Shown one piece after another: positions 27,626 through 37,013 of a stretch of 64,000 nt of DNA. A model generated the notes under the pieces. It searched no databases, had not been told where the DNA came from, and saw only the letters and a list, made by a program, of their open reading frames with translations. The translations under genes were made by a program, and so were the position numbers. Numbering within the stretch: the stretch's first letter is position 1; each line of letters opens with the position of its first letter. Source of the stretch: Phycisphaerae bacterium (GTDB taxonomy: Bacteria; Planctomycetota; Phycisphaerae; Phycisphaerales; SM1A02); the NCBI GenBank assembly GCA_016795035.1, contig JAEUIT010000072.1, positions 20,116 through 84,115 on the forward strand, given 5' to 3'.

Positions 27626-28324
27626 TCAACGCGATCGAACGGTGCGCTGCTCGATTCGCTTCTCGGAGACCGTCTTCACCAACCGCTGCACGAAAATGCC
27701 CGGGGTGTGGATGCCATCTGGCTCAAGGGTGCCCAGCGGAACCAGTTCTTCAACTTCCGCAATGGTCACCCGGCCGCAGGTCGCGACCATGGGGTTGAAG
27801 TTGCGGGCCGTCTTGCGGTAGACGAGGTTCCCGCAAGTGTCTCCCTTCCAAGCCTTTACAAGCGCCAGATCGGCCACGATCCCGCGCTCCATCACGTAGG
27901 TCCGCCCATCGAACTCGCGGGTCTCCTTGTTGTCGGCAACGACGGTTCCGACGCCCGCTGGCGTGAAGAACGCGGGGATCCCGGCCCCGCCGGCACGCAT
28001 GCGCTCCGCCAACGTGCCTTGCGGATTGAACTCGAGTTCGAGTTCCCCTGACATGAACTGCCGCTCGAATTCGGCGTTCTCGCCCACGTACGACGAGATC
28101 ATCTTCTTGATCTGCCGCGTCTTGAGGAGGAGCCCGAGTCCCCATTCGTCCACGCCGGCGTTGTTGCTCACGACCGTGAGGTTGCGAACGCCCGAGTCAC
28201 GGAGGGCGATGATCAGTTGCTCAGGGATTCCACACAGGCCGAAGCCGCCGACGGCGACGGTCATCCCGTCACGAACGACGTCTCGAAGGGCATCCGCGGT
28301 CGATCCGAAAATCTTGCTGGCCAT
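27626..28324 (-). CDS. scoA: 3-oxoacid (succinyl-CoA type) CoA-transferase subunit A
   Basis: 232 residues from ATG 28324 (MASKIFGS). The sequence follows the family closely: GMTVAVGGFGLCGIPEQLI near residue 20, SNNAGVDEWGLGLLL near 55, GELELEFNPQGTLAERMRAGGAGIPAFFTP near 95-125 (the glycine-rich CoA-binding region), and the NPMVATCGRVTIAEVEELV ending. Subunit A pairs with subunit B, which carries the catalytic glutamate, to move CoA between succinate and acetoacetate-type acids. No subunit B gene is adjacent, which is unusual since scoA-scoB are normally in tandem. The partner must be elsewhere or lost. Confidence 0.9.
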   Translation of the reverse strand: MASKIFGSTADALRDVVRDGMTVAVGGFGLCGIPEQLIIALRDSGVRNLTVVSNNAGVDEWGLGLLLKTRQIKKMISSYVGENAEFERQFMSGELELEFNPQGTLAERMRAGGAGIPAFFTPAGVGTVVADNKETREFDGRTYVMERGIVADLALVKAWKGDTCGNLVYRKTARNFNPMVATCGRVTIAEVEELVPLGTLEPDGIHTPGIFVQRLVKTVSEKRIEQRTVRSR

Positions 28325-28415
28325 GGCGATCGCGAGGTGAAAGGTGGGGCGAGGCGAAGAGGGGCGGAGTGTACGGTCAGGCGTCGGAATTGCCGCGCCG
28401 GAATGGTGAAACGAA

Positions 28416-28442
28416 CACGCCCCCGCGCGAAGCGGGGGCGTG
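28416..28442 (-). terminator. Terminator after the sigma factor gene
   Basis: An 11-bp perfect stem (CACGCCCCCGC / GCGGGGGCGTG) with a 5-nt loop lies 34 bp after the stop of the minus-strand sigma gene; on that strand it is followed by TTCGTTTC. Confidence 0.65.
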
Positions 28443-28476
28443 CGTGTGGTTGCGTGAGAGGGTCGAACGACCGACG

Positions 28477-29547
28477 TCAGTTCGGCGTCGGTGAAGCGGT
28501 CGCACTCGTGGCCGCGAGGGTCGTCGGGAGTGACTGGGTCGGAAGCGGCGTGCGCGTCTCGAGGGCAAGGCGGATCTTCTCGAGCGCCTTGTTCTGGATC
28601 TGGCGAACGCGTTCCTTCGTCACACCGATGATGCGCCCGACCTGCTCGAGCGTGAGGGGCGGCGAATTCGCCGGAGCGGTGAGCGCGAATCGGTGGTCGA
28701 TGACCGCCCGTTCGATGTCGCTGAGCTCCGCGCGGTTGTTGAGCACGATGTGCTTCACTTCCGCCGCCGACTCCTTCTCGTGCGTGTCGCGAAGGACCTC
28801 GAGGTAGTTCGACTTCTCCATGGCCGGATCGAAATCCGTGGGGAAGTGCTGCCGGTACTTCGAGGACTTCATGCCCTGGCGGCTGAAGGCCTTGAGAATC
28901 GCACGGCAGGCATACGTCGAGAACTTGAAGCCACGGGCGCAGTCGAACTTGTCGACCGATCGGAGCAAGGCCATGTTGCCTTCGCTGATCATGTCGGCGA
29001 GGTCGGCGTCGCTCAGACGCGTGCGCTTCGCCATCGCCAACACGAGGGCGAGGTTCGTCTCCGCGATCTGCTCGCGATAGCCCTTCGCCACGCGGTACCA
29101 CTTCAGGAGCTGGCGGGACTGCGTGAGCGTGGGTCGCCGCGTGCCGATCTTGTCCTGAATCTCCTTCACCGCGCGACGGGCGAAGTTGTACTTCAGGAAG
29201 AGGATCCGCTCCTGCGCACCGGTGAGCAGGATCGACGACTGACTGCGCGGACGCGCACGTTCGCGGCCGCGTTCCGAGGCCGGCGTGAGGTCGTCAAGCA
29301 ACGGCCGATACCACGAGACGTCCGGTCGCTGGATCTCGGGGAGATCGCGGTAGATCCGCTTCTCTGCACCGGGCTTCGCGAACTCCGGGTTGTCCATGAA
29401 GTCCATGGGTTCGGCGAGGATCAGCCGGAGCAATTGCTCATCGGCCGGCGAAAGACCAACTCGTGCCTTCGACGCGCTGCCACGCGTGCTCACCGCGGCG
29501 CGGTGACGCTTTCGACGCTGATCGAGTGGACTGTTACGCGAGATCAT
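28477..29547 (-). CDS. RNA polymerase sigma-70 family factor (RpoD-like, group 2/3)
   Basis: 356 residues from ATG 29547. Region 2 shows LVLAMAKRTRLSDADLADMI, EGNMALLRSVDKFD and the core promoter-opening helix GFKFSTYACRAILKAF. Region 3 follows, and region 4 has LTLEQVGRIIGVTKERVRQI, a standard helix-turn-helix for -35 recognition. The protein is much shorter than RpoD and lacks most of region 1.1, so an alternative or accessory primary-like sigma is likelier than the housekeeping one. A basic N-terminus of about 35 residues is unlike RpoD. It is preceded by about 1 kb without genes and followed by a strong terminator, so it is transcribed alone. Confidence 0.9.
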   Translation of the reverse strand: MISRNSPLDQRRKRHRAAVSTRGSASKARVGLSPADEQLLRLILAEPMDFMDNPEFAKPGAEKRIYRDLPEIQRPDVSWYRPLLDDLTPASERGRERARPRSQSSILLTGAQERILFLKYNFARRAVKEIQDKIGTRRPTLTQSRQLLKWYRVAKGYREQIAETNLALVLAMAKRTRLSDADLADMISEGNMALLRSVDKFDCARGFKFSTYACRAILKAFSRQGMKSSKYRQHFPTDFDPAMEKSNYLEVLRDTHEKESAAEVKHIVLNNRAELSDIERAVIDHRFALTAPANSPPLTLEQVGRIIGVTKERVRQIQNKALEKIRLALETRTPLPTQSLPTTLAATSATASPTPN

Positions 29548-30562
29548 GGCTGCTCTTTTCAAGTAAACGGGCGAGTGGGGTGGTGACGTGGTTCTGTTTG
29601 GCGTGGTTCTCGTTGACAGGTGCCGTGTGACTAACGATGCGGTGATTGCATGGGCGGGGGTGAGGGTGGTCGGCGTCGGAAGGACGTTCTGGGGCGTCCG
29701 TTCGTTCCCGGGATCTTTCGAAAATGGCCGCTTGAGGCTGCGCGCCGCGTTTCCTTCGTCAAAGCCTGCAAGGCGAAGGTCGCGGAGTGGTGTGCGTGCG
29801 AGTGTCGACGTTTGTCTATCTGACGCGGATGCGCGCGTGCGCGACGACCTGATGCGCCGCATGCGCTTCGTCCGTCGCGTCCTCTTAGATCACTTCTCGG
29901 AGACTTGTCGATCCGTCGTCTCGACGGCCGCGCGTTCCTGCGTGTGGTGGGCGGTGTGGGGCATCCACCGCTCTCTGTTGCATCCGTTGCAATGTCTACG
30001 TGTGTGTACCGCTTCGATTCGATCGCGCCGCTGGGTTTTCACTGCAAATTTCGGATCGTCGATGCGGTGCGGATGGTGGTGTCGACGTCGAGCGCTGATG
30101 GTGATGATTCGGATCGCAGGTGCTTCGGTTCGCCTTTTTCCTCGTGCAGACGCTTCTTTCTCGTGTCGCGCCTGCATAGACGGATCTCGGGCAGGCACCT
30201 CAGTCGTCGTCGCATCACTCGCGCACTTCAACGAGCCAACTCGCTCCACGTTGCTGCCGACGCGACGAACTTGGGACGAACCGCAGGCGCGAATCTCATG
30301 CCACGGGCGAGCGAGTTCGACCGTCGGTTCGCGCGACCTCTTCGCGGGTTCGTGCGGACCGATTCAAGCGGCGGGCGTTGGAGACCGGTCTGGCGTGAAG
30401 GGTTCAGGTCGGGGGGGAGACGGTGCAAAAAATCGCTCCTCCCATATACATGCCCTGTGCCTGGCGCCCGACGCACAAGGCCGCGATCCGAGGTGCGGCG
30501 ACACGGAGGAGCCTGCACCCTCCGCGACGGAAGTCGGCTGTCGGGAAGAGTCAAAAAGACAA
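29548..30562. other. About 1 kb non-coding region upstream of the sigma gene
   Basis: No credible gene on either strand. Open frames here have no ribosome-binding sites or recognisable products. The composition is slightly richer in T on the plus strand than the neighbouring coding DNA. A TTGACA at about 29614 is plus-strand oriented but has no downstream gene. The region could hold promoters or a long leader for the sigma gene, or an unrecognised RNA; I see no conserved RNA motif. Confidence 0.5.
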
Positions 30563-30590
30563 CTCGCCCGAGAGGAGACTCTCGGGCGAG
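30563..30590 (-). terminator. Intrinsic terminator of ndk
   Basis: A perfect 12-bp stem (CTCGCCCGAGAG / CTCTCGGGCGAG) with a GAGA/TCTC loop. On the minus strand it is followed by TTGTCTTTTTG. It lies 33 bp after the ndk stop. Confidence 0.9.
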
Positions 30591-30622
30591 GAGTGTGGTG
30601 CCTAGAGGAGGGGGATTCCCGA

Positions 30623-31093
30623 TTACTCGGGCTTGCCGCTCGAGGAGTCGTACACCCAGGTTTCCACCGGCCGCGACCAGTCGATCACCTCGCCGGGGGC
30701 GAAGAAGAGCGAGAGTTCTCGGGCCGCCGCCTCGGGGCTGTCCGAGCCGTGGATCAGGTTGAACGAATTCGAGACGCCGAAGTCGCCACGGATCGAGCCG
30801 GGCTCCGCCTTCGAGCCGAAGGTCGCCCCCATCATCTTCCGGCAGATGGCGATCGAGCCGAGGCCGCGAACCGCCATCACGAGGACGGGCGAGCTCGTCA
30901 TGAAGCGGACGAGGCCGTTGTAGAACGGCTTGCCCTGGTGGTCCTTGTAGTGGGTCGCCGCGAGGTCCTGGGAGATCCGCATCAGCTTGGCGCCGACGAT
31001 CTGGAGACCCTTCTCCTCGAAGCGGGTGATGATCTTGCCCATGAGACCGCGCTGGACGGCATCGGGCTTGAGAATGATGAGCGTGGTTTCCAT
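30623..31093 (-). CDS. ndk: Nucleoside diphosphate kinase
   Basis: 156 residues from ATG 31093. It opens METTLIILKPDAVQRG, the standard Ndk N-terminus, and contains the active-site motif NLIHGSDS with the phosphorylated His at residue 115. The enzyme transfers the gamma phosphate of ATP to nucleoside diphosphates through this phospho-His, balancing NTP pools in the cytoplasm. It is slightly longer than E. coli Ndk (143) through a C-terminal extension. It stands alone, divergent from top6B across a 261-bp spacer, and ends at a strong terminator. Confidence 0.96.
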   Translation of the reverse strand: METTLIILKPDAVQRGLMGKIITRFEEKGLQIVGAKLMRISQDLAATHYKDHQGKPFYNGLVRFMTSSPVLVMAVRGLGSIAICRKMMGATFGSKAEPGSIRGDFGVSNSFNLIHGSDSPEAAARELSLFFAPGEVIDWSRPVETWVYDSSSGKPE

Positions 31094-31354
31094 AGGGGCG
31101 GAAAATGTAGCAGAAGGACGGACCCCCTCCGGATGAACGCGCATTTCTTCGGTGTTCCTCAGGCAGCGCTGCCGATCGAGTAGTGTTCGCTCCCGCGCTG
31201 CGAACCAAGCCCCGGTGAAGCCCGCCGCCCAGCCGAAGCCCGCAGACGGGGAGACTGACCGACACCGCCGCCGCCTGCCCGGCTGCCGACGGTGTTCGCG
31301 TTCCGTTGTCGCCCGACACCTCCCGCCGCCCGCTTTGCCGACCCCGCTGTCCTC

Positions 31355-33346
31355 ATGACTCCCGTGACTGCGTCCCCAGATCCCGCCAAGACCCGTTCCA
31401 AGACCTCGACCCGCGGTGCGACCGCCGAGGAGATGGCCACCCGGCAGCGCGACATCTCGGTCAGCGAGTTCTTCGCGAAGAACCGGCACCTCCTCGGTTT
31501 CGACAATCCGCGCAAGGCCCTCCTGACGACCGTCAAAGAGGCGGTCGACAACTCGCTCGACGCCTGCGAGGAGGCCGGCATCCTGCCTGACCTCGCGGTC
31601 ATCATCGAGGACCTCCAGCCCGATCGCCCGGCGACGGCGAAGAGCTCTCGCTACCGCGTGACCATCGTCGACAACGGTCCGGGCATCGTCCGCAAGCAAG
31701 TCGAGAACATCTTCGGCCGTCTCCTCTACGGCTCGAAGTTCCACCGCCTGAAGATGTCGCGCGGCCAGCAGGGAATCGGCATCTCGGCGGCCGGCATGTA
31801 CGGCCTCATCACGACCGGTCGGCCGATGCTCATTTACACGAAGCCCAAGGCTTCGCAGCCCGCTCACCACATCGAGCTGGCGATGAACACGAAGACGAAC
31901 CGCGCCGAGGTGACGATCGACGAGGAGACGCAGGACTTTCCGCCGCAGCGGCTCCGCGCGGTGTCGCCGGGGGCCCGACAGCTCGCGTCGGAAGGCGCCT
32001 TCCTCGCGCCGACGGACTTCAAGACCGGCACGAGCGTCTCGATCGAGCTTGAAGGCCGCTACCAGAAGGGCCGCGGCAGCGTCGACGAATTCCTCGAGCT
32101 GACCGCGATCGCGAACCCGCATGCGCGGATCGTCTTCGTGCCGCCCTCGCGCTCGAGCGCCGACGAGGAGGACGTCCTCCCGCTCCCGAAGGGGCTGCAA
32201 CGTGGAGCGGAGTCCGCGGCGACCCCGGTCCCGCCCGCGGCGCCCGCGGTCACGACCGAGTCGAACGGCGTCACCATCTTCCCGCGGGCCGTGCACGAGT
32301 TGCCGCCCGAGACGAAGGAGATCCAGCCGCATCCGAAGGGGATCGAGCTCGGCATCCTTCTTCAGATGCTGAAGGACTACGAGGCCACGGAGAAGGGCGG
32401 CACGCTCTTCCAATTCCTCCAGGATCGCTTCTGCCGGATTTCCGCGGCCACCGCGTCGAGCATGTGTTCGGCGATCAAGGTCACGAGCCGCACGAAGGTC
32501 GCGGACATCGAGCCGCGGCAGGCCGAAGCGCTCTTCAAGCAGTTCGAGGACGCGAAGCTCCCCCCGCCGCCGACCGACTGCCTCGCGCCGATCGGCGTCC
32601 GACAGTTGTTAGCCGGCATGCTCAAGGGCGTGCGCGCCGAGTTCTATGCCGCGAGCTCGCGCGAAGCGGAGGTCTACCGCGGCCGTCCGTTCCAGATCGA
32701 GGCGGCGATCGCCTTCGGCGGCGAACTGCCCGGCGACGAGACCGCCCGGGTGATCCGCTTCGCGAACCGCGTCCCTCTGCTCTTCCAGCAGAGTGCATGC
32801 TCGAGCTTCAAGGCCGTGACGGAAACGGCGTGGAAGAACTACAACCTCTCACAACCGAAGGGCAGCCTTCCGGTCGGGCCGCTCGTGATCATGATCCACA
32901 TGGCGAGCGTGTGGGTGCCGTTCACGAGCGAATCGAAGGAAGCGATCGCCGACTACGACGAGATCCGCAAGGAGATGAAGCTCGCGCTCATGGAGTGCGG
33001 CCGCAAGCTCGGCACGTATCTCCGCAAGCGCCAGAAGATGCGTCGCGAGAGTGAGCGCCGCGACGTCTTCGAACGCTACATCGGGGAGATCGCGAAGGCG
33101 ATCAACGCGATCAACGGCACCGACGCGAAGAAGCTCTACGACAAGCTGCTCGAGCAGGCGCGGCAACGCACCGCGGTCGCCGACCAGCAGCTCGACGAGG
33201 ACGGCAAGATCGTCCGCGACGAGGAGCCGGATCCCGATGGCGTCATCATCGTCACGCAGCCGTCGACGCCCGTGCCCGGCGCCGCGGCGATCGACGGCGA
33301 TGCAAAGCGCCGCGGCGGCAAGACCGAAACTCCCTCACTCTTCTGA
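31355..33346 (+). CDS. top6B: DNA topoisomerase VI subunit B
   Basis: 663 residues from ATG 31355 (MTPVTAS). The GHKL ATPase motifs are plain: KEAVDNSLDAC (N box, Asn66), VDNGPGI (G1, about 105-111) and SRGQQGIGISAAGMYG (G2, about 135-150). A H2tH-like and transducer region follows, with the conserved lysine-containing QPKGSLPVGP. The N-terminus has ISVSEFFAKNRHLLGFDNP, the typical Top6B opening. With subunit A it makes a heterotetrameric type IIB topoisomerase that relaxes and decatenates DNA by ATP-dependent double-strand passage. The family is centred in archaea and plants and is sporadic in bacteria. Top6A follows after 37 bp, as in archaeal operons. Confidence 0.95.
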   Translation: MTPVTASPDPAKTRSKTSTRGATAEEMATRQRDISVSEFFAKNRHLLGFDNPRKALLTTVKEAVDNSLDACEEAGILPDLAVIIEDLQPDRPATAKSSRYRVTIVDNGPGIVRKQVENIFGRLLYGSKFHRLKMSRGQQGIGISAAGMYGLITTGRPMLIYTKPKASQPAHHIELAMNTKTNRAEVTIDEETQDFPPQRLRAVSPGARQLASEGAFLAPTDFKTGTSVSIELEGRYQKGRGSVDEFLELTAIANPHARIVFVPPSRSSADEEDVLPLPKGLQRGAESAATPVPPAAPAVTTESNGVTIFPRAVHELPPETKEIQPHPKGIELGILLQMLKDYEATEKGGTLFQFLQDRFCRISAATASSMCSAIKVTSRTKVADIEPRQAEALFKQFEDAKLPPPPTDCLAPIGVRQLLAGMLKGVRAEFYAASSREAEVYRGRPFQIEAAIAFGGELPGDETARVIRFANRVPLLFQQSACSSFKAVTETAWKNYNLSQPKGSLPVGPLVIMIHMASVWVPFTSESKEAIADYDEIRKEMKLALMECGRKLGTYLRKRQKMRRESERRDVFERYIGEIAKAINAINGTDAKKLYDKLLEQARQRTAVADQQLDEDGKIVRDEEPDPDGVIIVTQPSTPVPGAAAIDGDAKRRGGKTETPSLF

Positions 33347-33383
33347 TTAGCGACACGAACTCCTGCGAGAAGACGGACCTGAC

Positions 33384-34550
33384 ATGGCGAAGAAGGCAAC
33401 GAGCGGCGGAACGAAGACGGCACGCGACACCGGCGGACGCACGAACGCACGGATCAAGGCGCGCGACGCGGAGACGCAGTCGAAGATCGTGACGCTCGCC
33501 GACAACGTGGCGAAGCGGGCGCTCTCGGGCGCCGAACCCGTGATCACCGTGCCCACGCGCACGAAGTCGAACACCGAGTGGAACGCGAAGAAGGGCATCC
33601 TGCAGATGGGCAAGGGCGCGCAGGAGCGCCAGCTCTTCAACCTGAGCCAAGCGAAGTCGTTCATGCAGACGATGCTGCACAGCTCAAGCATCAAGGATCT
33701 CATTGCAGCCGAGAAGACGCTGAGCCTCCGCGGTATGTTCTACAAGGGGCTGCACACCGTCGCGGGTACGAAGGAGAAGACCTTCCAGGATCAGGACGAG
33801 AGCGACGGCATCCTCGAGGATCTCGAAGTCTCGCTCGGCGCTCTGCGCGAGGAACTTCACATCTTCGCGAAGAAGGCTGGCACCATCGTCGGCAACATCA
33901 CGCTTGTCGATTCCGGCGATGAAATCGACTGTCGTCGCATGGGCTCCGGCGGCTACGCGATTCCCAGCATCGTGGAATCGGACATCATGCAGTTCAAGAA
34001 GTGCGACGCGAAGTTCGTCCTGCACGTCGAGAAGAACACCGTTTGGAGCCGCTTCAACGAAGACCGCTTCTGGGAGAAGCACAACTGCATCCTCACCGAG
34101 GGCGGCGGCCAGCCGCCGCGCGGCGTGCGCCGTCTCCTGCGCCGTCTCAACGAGGAGTTAGGCCTCCCGATCTACTGCCTGCTCGACTGCGATCCGTGGG
34201 GGCACTACATCTACAGCGTGATGAAGCAGGGCTCGATTTCCCTCGCGTTCGAGAGCGAACGCCTCGCCATCCCCAGCGCGAAATTCATCGGGATCAGGGC
34301 CAAGGACTACTACGAGTGCGAACTCACGGACGACGTCCAGATCGCGCTCAACGACACCGACATCAAGCGCGCGAAGGAGATCGCGGCCTACCCCTGGTTC
34401 GAGAAGCACAAGGGCTGGCAGCGCGAGATCGACGCGATGCTCAAGAACGGCTTCAAGATGGAAGTCGAATCGCTCATCACGAAGGACATCTCCTACGTGA
34501 CGGAGGAGTACGTGCCGGAGCGCCTTCGCAAGCGCGACTGGCTCGATTGA
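33384..34550 (+). CDS. top6A: DNA topoisomerase VI subunit A (Spo11 family)
   Basis: 388 residues. The winged-helix (CAP-like) domain contains the catalytic tyrosine in the motif SLRGMFYKG (Tyr120), equivalent to the Spo11 DNA-cleaving Tyr. The Toprim domain shows the metal-binding Glu in LHVEKNTVWSRF (Glu216) and the DxD pair in LLDCDPWGHYIYS (Asp268, Asp270). All key residues are present, so the subunit should be active. It makes the staggered double-strand break resolved with Top6B. The N-terminal 60 residues are a basic extension. The stop codon abuts, across TGATCA, the stop of the convergent gene. Confidence 0.95.
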   Translation: MAKKATSGGTKTARDTGGRTNARIKARDAETQSKIVTLADNVAKRALSGAEPVITVPTRTKSNTEWNAKKGILQMGKGAQERQLFNLSQAKSFMQTMLHSSSIKDLIAAEKTLSLRGMFYKGLHTVAGTKEKTFQDQDESDGILEDLEVSLGALREELHIFAKKAGTIVGNITLVDSGDEIDCRRMGSGGYAIPSIVESDIMQFKKCDAKFVLHVEKNTVWSRFNEDRFWEKHNCILTEGGGQPPRGVRRLLRRLNEELGLPIYCLLDCDPWGHYIYSVMKQGSISLAFESERLAIPSAKFIGIRAKDYYECELTDDVQIALNDTDIKRAKEIAAYPWFEKHKGWQREIDAMLKNGFKMEVESLITKDISYVTEEYVPERLRKRDWLD

Positions 34551-35993
34551 TCAGCGAGTCGGCGTCTTCGGCGCAGGCGGCGCGGGCGGTGCCGGCGGCG
34601 GCGCCGTCGGCGCTGCCGTGGCCGCCTTCTCCCACTGCTTCGCGGCCTCAAGCATCAGCGTTCCGATCTCGCGCACGCGATCGAAGGTCGGCTCTCCGTT
34701 CAGGTAGGAGAGCTGCAGGATCCATTCGCCGTCGCGCATGCGGCACACCGTGGCCGGAATCTGCGAGGGCCCGTTCTTCATCATGAGCCGAGCCGCGGCG
34801 GAGCGGATCCCGTTCTCCGTCTTCTCCTCGCTCGACGGCGGATCGGCCGGCATCGTCGAGATCGCGTACGCGTTCATCTTCCCGAGCTCTTCCCACACGA
34901 GATCCGCGCCCGGCGCGTCGATCGCCTTCGTCACGCTGAGCATGATGCGCGTCCCCGCCGAACTCGTCGCCGCAGCCGACGCGATGCCCTCGACCGAGCT
35001 GAGGTACGCATTCCGCGTTGCAGCCTCCATCCGGTTGAGTTGGGCGCCGAAGGCTGCGGCGGGGGTGTTCTTCATCGTCTGTCCGGCCCACTCCTTGCCG
35101 AGCTTCCCGACGGCCGGCTGCAGCGCCGCGGCCATGCTCGTCGAGAGGTCGCCGTCGTAGGCGATGAGCGCGAGGTCGAAGCCGGCGTTCGTCGTCGGCG
35201 GCGAGGAGAAGAGCGCCCACGCCGCGGCGGCGCCGCCCGCGCGGTACGCGCCTTCAAGCCGGCGCTTGCCGCCTCGGTACACGATCATGTCGACCACGTC
35301 GGACGGCGTCTTCGGCGCGGTGAGCGATCCCGGCATCGACCGCTCGAATGCCTGCAACGCGGAGAGCCACGCCGGATCGGATGCCCCGAGCGCCACGCCC
35401 ACGAACTCCGCCGTCGCCGACGCGTGGCCTTCCGACACCGCGCGGCGAGCCGTGGCCGCCTCGGCCGTGAACGACGGATCCGCGCCCGAGGGAAGACGCA
35501 GGAATTCGCGCAGCGGGAACTCCTGGTCCTGCGTCGCGCGGGCGAGCTCGCGGGTGACCGCAAGCGCGATCACGCGCGCCCGGAGCGACGCCGGAATCGC
35601 GCCGGAAGCGACCAACGACTCGAGAAGCGCGGTGTTGACGAAGATCGTCCGCTCGGCGTGCGAGTAGTACGCGAGCTGCTTACTCACCGACGCCGCGATC
35701 ATGGGCCGCGCGGCCTCGGCGGCGGCGTTCGCCGCGGCGAGATCGAGGCCCGACGCCAGCGCTTGCGCGACGAGATCCTTGCCGACGGCCGCCATGATCG
35801 TCGCCGTGTCGGTCTCGACCAAGGGCGGTCGCGCGGCGAGCGGGCGACCGAGGACGTCCACGAGTCGTGCGTCGAGGTCGCTCGGAATGCCAGCGGTGGC
35901 GGCAGGCGGGGCGGTCGGCGTCTTGTCGTCGGCGACGAGCGGACCGGCGGCGGCGAGCGCGAGGATCGAGACGAGAACGAAGGGGCGCGGCAT
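34551..35993 (-). CDS. Secreted protein of unknown function, Ala-rich
   Basis: 480 residues with a signal peptide (ILALAAAGPLVAD, cleavage near residue 21). The mature protein is Ala-rich and largely helical, with no motif I recognise. It ends in a Pro/Ala tail (PAPPAPPAPK). YSHAERTIFVNTALLESLV and VIALAVTRELARATQDQEFPL look like helices of a globular domain. No HExxH or other catalytic signature is seen. It converges with top6A (stops touching), and the histidine kinase gene upstream is on the same strand with a 45-bp gap, so the two may be co-transcribed. Confidence 0.7.
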   Translation of the reverse strand: MPRPFVLVSILALAAAGPLVADDKTPTAPPAATAGIPSDLDARLVDVLGRPLAARPPLVETDTATIMAAVGKDLVAQALASGLDLAAANAAAEAARPMIAASVSKQLAYYSHAERTIFVNTALLESLVASGAIPASLRARVIALAVTRELARATQDQEFPLREFLRLPSGADPSFTAEAATARRAVSEGHASATAEFVGVALGASDPAWLSALQAFERSMPGSLTAPKTPSDVVDMIVYRGGKRRLEGAYRAGGAAAAWALFSSPPTTNAGFDLALIAYDGDLSTSMAAALQPAVGKLGKEWAGQTMKNTPAAAFGAQLNRMEAATRNAYLSSVEGIASAAATSSAGTRIMLSVTKAIDAPGADLVWEELGKMNAYAISTMPADPPSSEEKTENGIRSAAARLMMKNGPSQIPATVCRMRDGEWILQLSYLNGEPTFDRVREIGTLMLEAAKQWEKAATAAPTAPPPAPPAPPAPKTPTR

Positions 35994-36038
35994 GACGCGA
36001 GTGTAGATCGGCCGACCCGCGAGGCCGATTCGGTCGCG

Positions 36039-36968
36039 TCAGTTCGTTGGTGCCGGTGCGCTCGTCTCCGGCATCGGCAAGACGATCGTGAAGTCGCTTC
36101 CCTTGCCGACTTCGCTCCATAACTGCACGCGTCCGCCGTGCTCCTCCACGATCCGCCGCGTCGTCGCGAGCCCGAGGCCGGTGCCGCCGGGCTTACTCGT
36201 CATGTACGGGCGGAAGATCGCGTCGCGTCGCGTGGCGTCGATGCCGGGGCCGGTGTCGATGACGTGGATGCGGAGTTCGGGATCGACCCGGTCGTCCTTC
36301 TGCCCGCGGGCGCTCGCCGGCGGCTCGACCCGCTCGACGCGGAGGATGAGCTCGCGGTGCCGCGTCGGCGGCTGGTCGGCCATGGCCTGGACCGCATTGA
36401 TGAGGAGGTTGAGGATCGCCTGCTTCAGGAGGCCTTCGTCGACCTTCGCGACGAGCGGCATCGCGGGGATCTCGACGCGCTGCACGACGCCATGGCGCTC
36501 CGCCTGCGGGAGGAAGAAGTCCGCGAGCTCCTCCACGATCTGCCGGACGTCGTGCGGCTGGGGATCGAGCTTCAGTCGGCCCGCAAAGCGCAGGAAGTCG
36601 GTGAGGATGTCGCGCAGGCGATTCGCTTCGCGCGAGAGCGCGTCGACGCGCCGCGTGAGCCGGTGCTTCGCGTCGTCGGGGAGTTCGCTGTCGCCGATCT
36701 CCTCGCCGACGAGCTGCGCGTTCAGGACCACCGTCGAGAGCGGGTTCTTGATCTCGTGGGCCAGGCCGCTCGTCATCGAGCCGAGTTCGGCGAGCCGCTC
36801 CGCCTGCTGCGCGCGGCTTTCGGCTTCACGCCGCTCCTCATCGCGCTTCGCCATGCGGGCGCGCAGGACAAGGGCGGCGCCCATTCCGCCGGCGCCAAGC
36901 CCGAGAAAGAAGCCTGTCAGAAGACCGGTCGCGTCCACAGATGCGCCTTGATATCGCGCCGACGACAT
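36039..36968 (-). CDS. Membrane-anchored sensor histidine kinase (NtrB-like)
   Basis: 309 residues: one N-terminal membrane helix (about 14-36), a short coiled coil (EERREAESRAQQAERLAELG), the dimerisation/phosphoacceptor site GLAHEIKNPLSTVVLN with His71, then the catalytic domain with N box (LKQAILNLLINAVQAM), G1 (DTGPGID) and G2 (GGTGLGLATTRRIVEEHGG). HEIKNPL is the class found in NtrB-type kinases. No separate sensor domain is visible, so the signal is probably intramembrane or from a partner. No response regulator is adjacent; it is an orphan kinase. It precedes a secreted protein gene on the same strand. Confidence 0.9.
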   Translation of the reverse strand: MSSARYQGASVDATGLLTGFFLGLGAGGMGAALVLRARMAKRDEERREAESRAQQAERLAELGSMTSGLAHEIKNPLSTVVLNAQLVGEEIGDSELPDDAKHRLTRRVDALSREANRLRDILTDFLRFAGRLKLDPQPHDVRQIVEELADFFLPQAERHGVVQRVEIPAMPLVAKVDEGLLKQAILNLLINAVQAMADQPPTRHRELILRVERVEPPASARGQKDDRVDPELRIHVIDTGPGIDATRRDAIFRPYMTSKPGGTGLGLATTRRIVEEHGGRVQLWSEVGKGSDFTIVLPMPETSAPAPTN

Positions 36969-37013
36969 CGATGTCGGCTGCGCGAGCGGCGCGACGCGCC
37001 TTGCGAACCAAAC

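Noticed and set aside
29588..31183. A 531-codon plus-strand open frame through the non-coding region and ndk
   Set aside because: It runs antisense through ndk, has no ribosome-binding site, and no protein-like motif.
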